Assembly: GCA_022564535.1 (NCBI GenBank)
Contig: JADFLD010000099.1
Location: 1-7,185 of the forward strand
Direction: 5' to 3'
Length of the DNA stretch: 7,185 nt
DNA from: Gemmatimonadota bacterium
GTDB taxonomy: Bacteria; Gemmatimonadota; Gemmatimonadetes; Longimicrobiales; UBA6960
How positions within the stretch are numbered: the first letter of the stretch is position 1; each line of letters begins with the position of its first letter. Position numbers and translations under genes: made by a program. Positions 5,798 to 7,185 of the stretch are shown piece by piece. The notes under the pieces were generated by a model, which did not search any database, was not told the origin of the DNA, and was given only the letters and a program-made list of their open reading frames with translations.

Positions 5798-6278
5798 GTC
5801 GCGGTCGTTTCGGCTGCTCTTCGTTTGCACGGGCAATACCTGCCGAAGTCCGATGGCGGAGGTGATCGCACGACATAGGCTCTCCGAGTTGGGATGGGGT
5901 AGGGTCGAGGTCGAGTCGGCCGGGGTGGGCGCGTCCGATGGAAGTCCGGCGTCGGCGGGCGCGGTGCGCGCCGCCGGTGCGCGCGGGCTCGACCTCTCCG
6001 GGCATTCCTCCCGCCGGCTCACGCTCGAGCGCAGCGCGTCCGCGGACCTCATTCTCACGATGTCGGACGGTCATCTCATGCGCGTGATAGAACTCGGAGC
6101 GGGGGATCAGGCTGCCATGATCACTTCCTTCGCGCGTCGGGACGCGGGAAGGAGCGTCGCGTCTGGGGTTCCCGATCCGATCGGGGGACCCGACGAGGAA
6201 TACTCCGAGACATTCGACCTTCTCGACGACCTGATCGAGCGTGTGCTCGAACGACTCGAACCGATGATTGAGCCATGA
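5778..6278 (+). CDS. Low-molecular-weight phosphatase, YwlE-like (protein arginine or tyrosine phosphatase)
   Basis: The 166-residue product is a complete LMW-PTP-fold phosphatase. The P-loop CTGNTCRSP has the nucleophile C17 and phosphate-binding R23 in the C-x5-R pattern, followed by MAEVI; ESAGV (46-50) and the general-acid motif PDPIGG (D133) are in the expected places, with EEYSETFDLLDDLIERV as the C-terminal helix. Position 21 in the P-loop is threonine, as in B. subtilis YwlE, where that threonine selects phosphoarginine; many tyrosine phosphatases have isoleucine there (CxGNICRSP). The neighbouring Sua5/YwlC gene is also reminiscent of the ywlC-ywlE locus. Arsenate reductase and polysaccharide-linked Wzb-type roles are less likely, since no kinase or exopolysaccharide genes are nearby. 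ATG 5778 has CGGAG 4 nt upstream and lies 20 nt inside the end of tsaC. Substrate is inferred, the fold is secure. Confidence 0.9.
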   Translation: MDNHPSESRSFRLLFVCTGNTCRSPMAEVIARHRLSELGWGRVEVESAGVGASDGSPASAGAVRAAGARGLDLSGHSSRRLTLERSASADLILTMSDGHLMRVIELGAGDQAAMITSFARRDAGRSVASGVPDPIGGPDEEYSETFDLLDDLIERVLERLEPMIEP

Positions 6279-7114
6279 AAGTGACCGCGCGTACCAGGGT
6301 GCTGACCCTGCTGGGTGACCCGGTGGGCCACTCTGCTTCTCCTCAGATTCAAAACGCGGCATTCGCTGCGGCGGGAGTGGACGGAGTCTATGTCGCGGTC
6401 CGCTGTGCGGCGGATGACCTCAGCGGCTTCATGCGGGGCCTCGCGCGGGCGGGAGGCGGCGGGAACGTCACGCTGCCGCACAAGGAAAAGGCGGCCTCGA
6501 ATCTGGATGTCCGGAGCGAAGCCGTTCGGCGAACCGGTGCGTGCAACACGTTCTGGGGCGATGAGAACGGGAAGCTTCATGGCGAGAACACCGATGTCGA
6601 CGGATTCCGCCGGGCGTTGGGGACCTTCCTCGAGGGCTCGCCCGAGGGGATTCGCGTTCTTCTGCTCGGTGCCGGTGGAGCCGCCCGCGCCGCGCTTCTC
6701 GGACTTCTCGACGACGGGGCCGAGGAGGTTCTCCTGTACAATCGGACCGCTGACCGGGCCCGTGCGGTCGCGCGGCGTATCGGAGGCCACAGGGTGCGGG
6801 TCGTGCCGATCCTGCGTGAGCTCGAGGGCGAAGATGTCGACCTCGTGGTCAACGCCACCCGACTCGGACTGGACCCGGACGATCCTTCCCCGCTCGATTT
6901 CACCATGCTCCACCGAGCCGGCGCGGCCATGGACCTCGTATACGGCAGCCGGGGGACGCCCTTCGTCCGGGCGGCGGAGGCGGCAGGCATTCGGGCGACG
7001 GATGGCCTCGAGATGCTCGTTCAGCAGGGTGCGGCGTCGTTCGAGCGATGGTGGGGCCAAAGCGCGCCCGTAGATGTCATGCGTGCGGCCGTTCAGGAGC
7101 AGCAACCCGCTTGA
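6275..7114 (+). CDS. aroE: Shikimate dehydrogenase (NADP+)
   Basis: AroE reduces 3-dehydroshikimate to shikimate in aromatic amino acid synthesis. The 279-residue product is of normal length. The substrate domain shows LLGDPVGHSASPQIQNAAF (12-30), keeping the two shikimate-binding serines (S20, S22) but with Q26 where His is common, then GGNVTLPHK with catalytic K70, ACNTF (89-93) and ENTDVDG with catalytic D107. The cofactor domain has the glycine-rich GAGGAARA loop and NRTADRAR, where the arginine after the strand favours NADP over NAD. VVNATRLGL, MDLVYG and DGLEMLVQQGAASFERWWG close the protein as in the family. The ATG at 6275 shares ATGA with the phosphatase stop, and the TGA shares TTGA with comF, so it is in the middle of a coupled operon. 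The paralogues YdiB and quinate dehydrogenase are less likely given the standard motifs. Confidence 0.95.
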   Translation: MKVTARTRVLTLLGDPVGHSASPQIQNAAFAAAGVDGVYVAVRCAADDLSGFMRGLARAGGGGNVTLPHKEKAASNLDVRSEAVRRTGACNTFWGDENGKLHGENTDVDGFRRALGTFLEGSPEGIRVLLLGAGGAARAALLGLLDDGAEEVLLYNRTADRARAVARRIGGHRVRVVPILRELEGEDVDLVVNATRLGLDPDDPSPLDFTMLHRAGAAMDLVYGSRGTPFVRAAEAAGIRATDGLEMLVQQGAASFERWWGQSAPVDVMRAAVQEQQPA

Positions 7115-7185
7115 CCCCTGGCACGTGGGCTGCGGACCTCCTCGAGTTTTTCTTGCCCACAGGGTGCGTCGTCTGTCGGACTTGG
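7111..7185 (+). CDS. comF: ComF family protein, 3'-truncated by the window edge
   Basis: From TTG 7111 the frame is open to the end of the window and encodes 25 residues: a short hydrophobic stretch DLLEFFLPTGC followed by C-V-V-C. This matches the start of ComF proteins, which usually read LLDLLFPP-C--C and use this cysteine pair in an N-terminal zinc-binding motif before a phosphoribosyltransferase-like domain. ComF is needed for handling incoming single-stranded DNA in natural transformation. The TTG overlaps the aroE stop (TTGA), and AGGAG at 7095-7099 lies 11 nt upstream, a rather long spacing. No other in-frame start is available before the cysteine motif. The assignment rests on a short N-terminus, so it is likely but not certain. 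Confidence 0.72.
   Translation, partial: MTPGTWAADLLEFFLPTGCVVCRTW

Noticed and set aside
6295..6310. 6-bp stem (CAGGGT / ACCCTG) early in aroE
   Set aside because: Short stems like this are common in GC-rich sequence, and the region encodes a typical AroE N-terminus.

Overview
This is a dense, GC-rich bacterial chromosomal segment with every supported gene on the + strand. It carries ten housekeeping genes: the 3' part of gmk, then rpoZ, coaBC, a family-4 uracil-DNA glycosylase gene, dnaB, ispD, a Sua5/YwlC-type tsaC, a low-molecular-weight phosphatase gene, aroE, and the first 25 codons of comF. I see no mobile element, CRISPR array, tRNA or rRNA gene, phage gene or toxin-antitoxin pair. 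The base composition, the omega protein sequence and the order gmk-rpoZ-coaBC-udg-dnaB would suit Gemmatimonadota or a similar high-GC Gram-negative lineage. That placement is a guess from memory of gene order and has not been tested by a search.

Left block (1-2905): gmk (GMP to GDP), rpoZ (RNA polymerase omega), coaBC (4'-phosphopantothenate to 4'-phosphopantetheine) and udg (uracil repair). Gene gaps are 8 nt or less except at rpoZ-coaBC. The coaBC coding frame clearly extends back almost to the rpoZ stop, yet it contains no ATG, GTG or TTG in that stretch. The best candidate start is an ACG at 832 behind a purine-rich Shine-Dalgarno-like sequence, and a 10-bp hairpin lies just downstream. 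rpoZ and coaBC are also in the same frame, separated by a single TAG.

Right block (2906-7185): a 95-nt gap with an inverted repeat and a plausible sigma70-type promoter precedes dnaB. From there dnaB-ispD-tsaC-phosphatase-aroE-comF run as a chain in which each start overlaps the previous stop (ATGA, GTGA, a 20-nt overlap, ATGA, TTGA). This points to one translationally coupled operon. Its functions are replication fork unwinding, MEP isoprenoid synthesis, tRNA t6A modification, dephosphorylation (possibly of phosphoarginine), aromatic amino acid precursor synthesis and DNA uptake.

The window does not show a novel multigene system. The items most worth a second look are the rpoZ-coaBC junction, the missing cysteine in the CoaC clamp, the YwlE-like active-site threonine in the phosphatase, and the stem-loops at gene boundaries.
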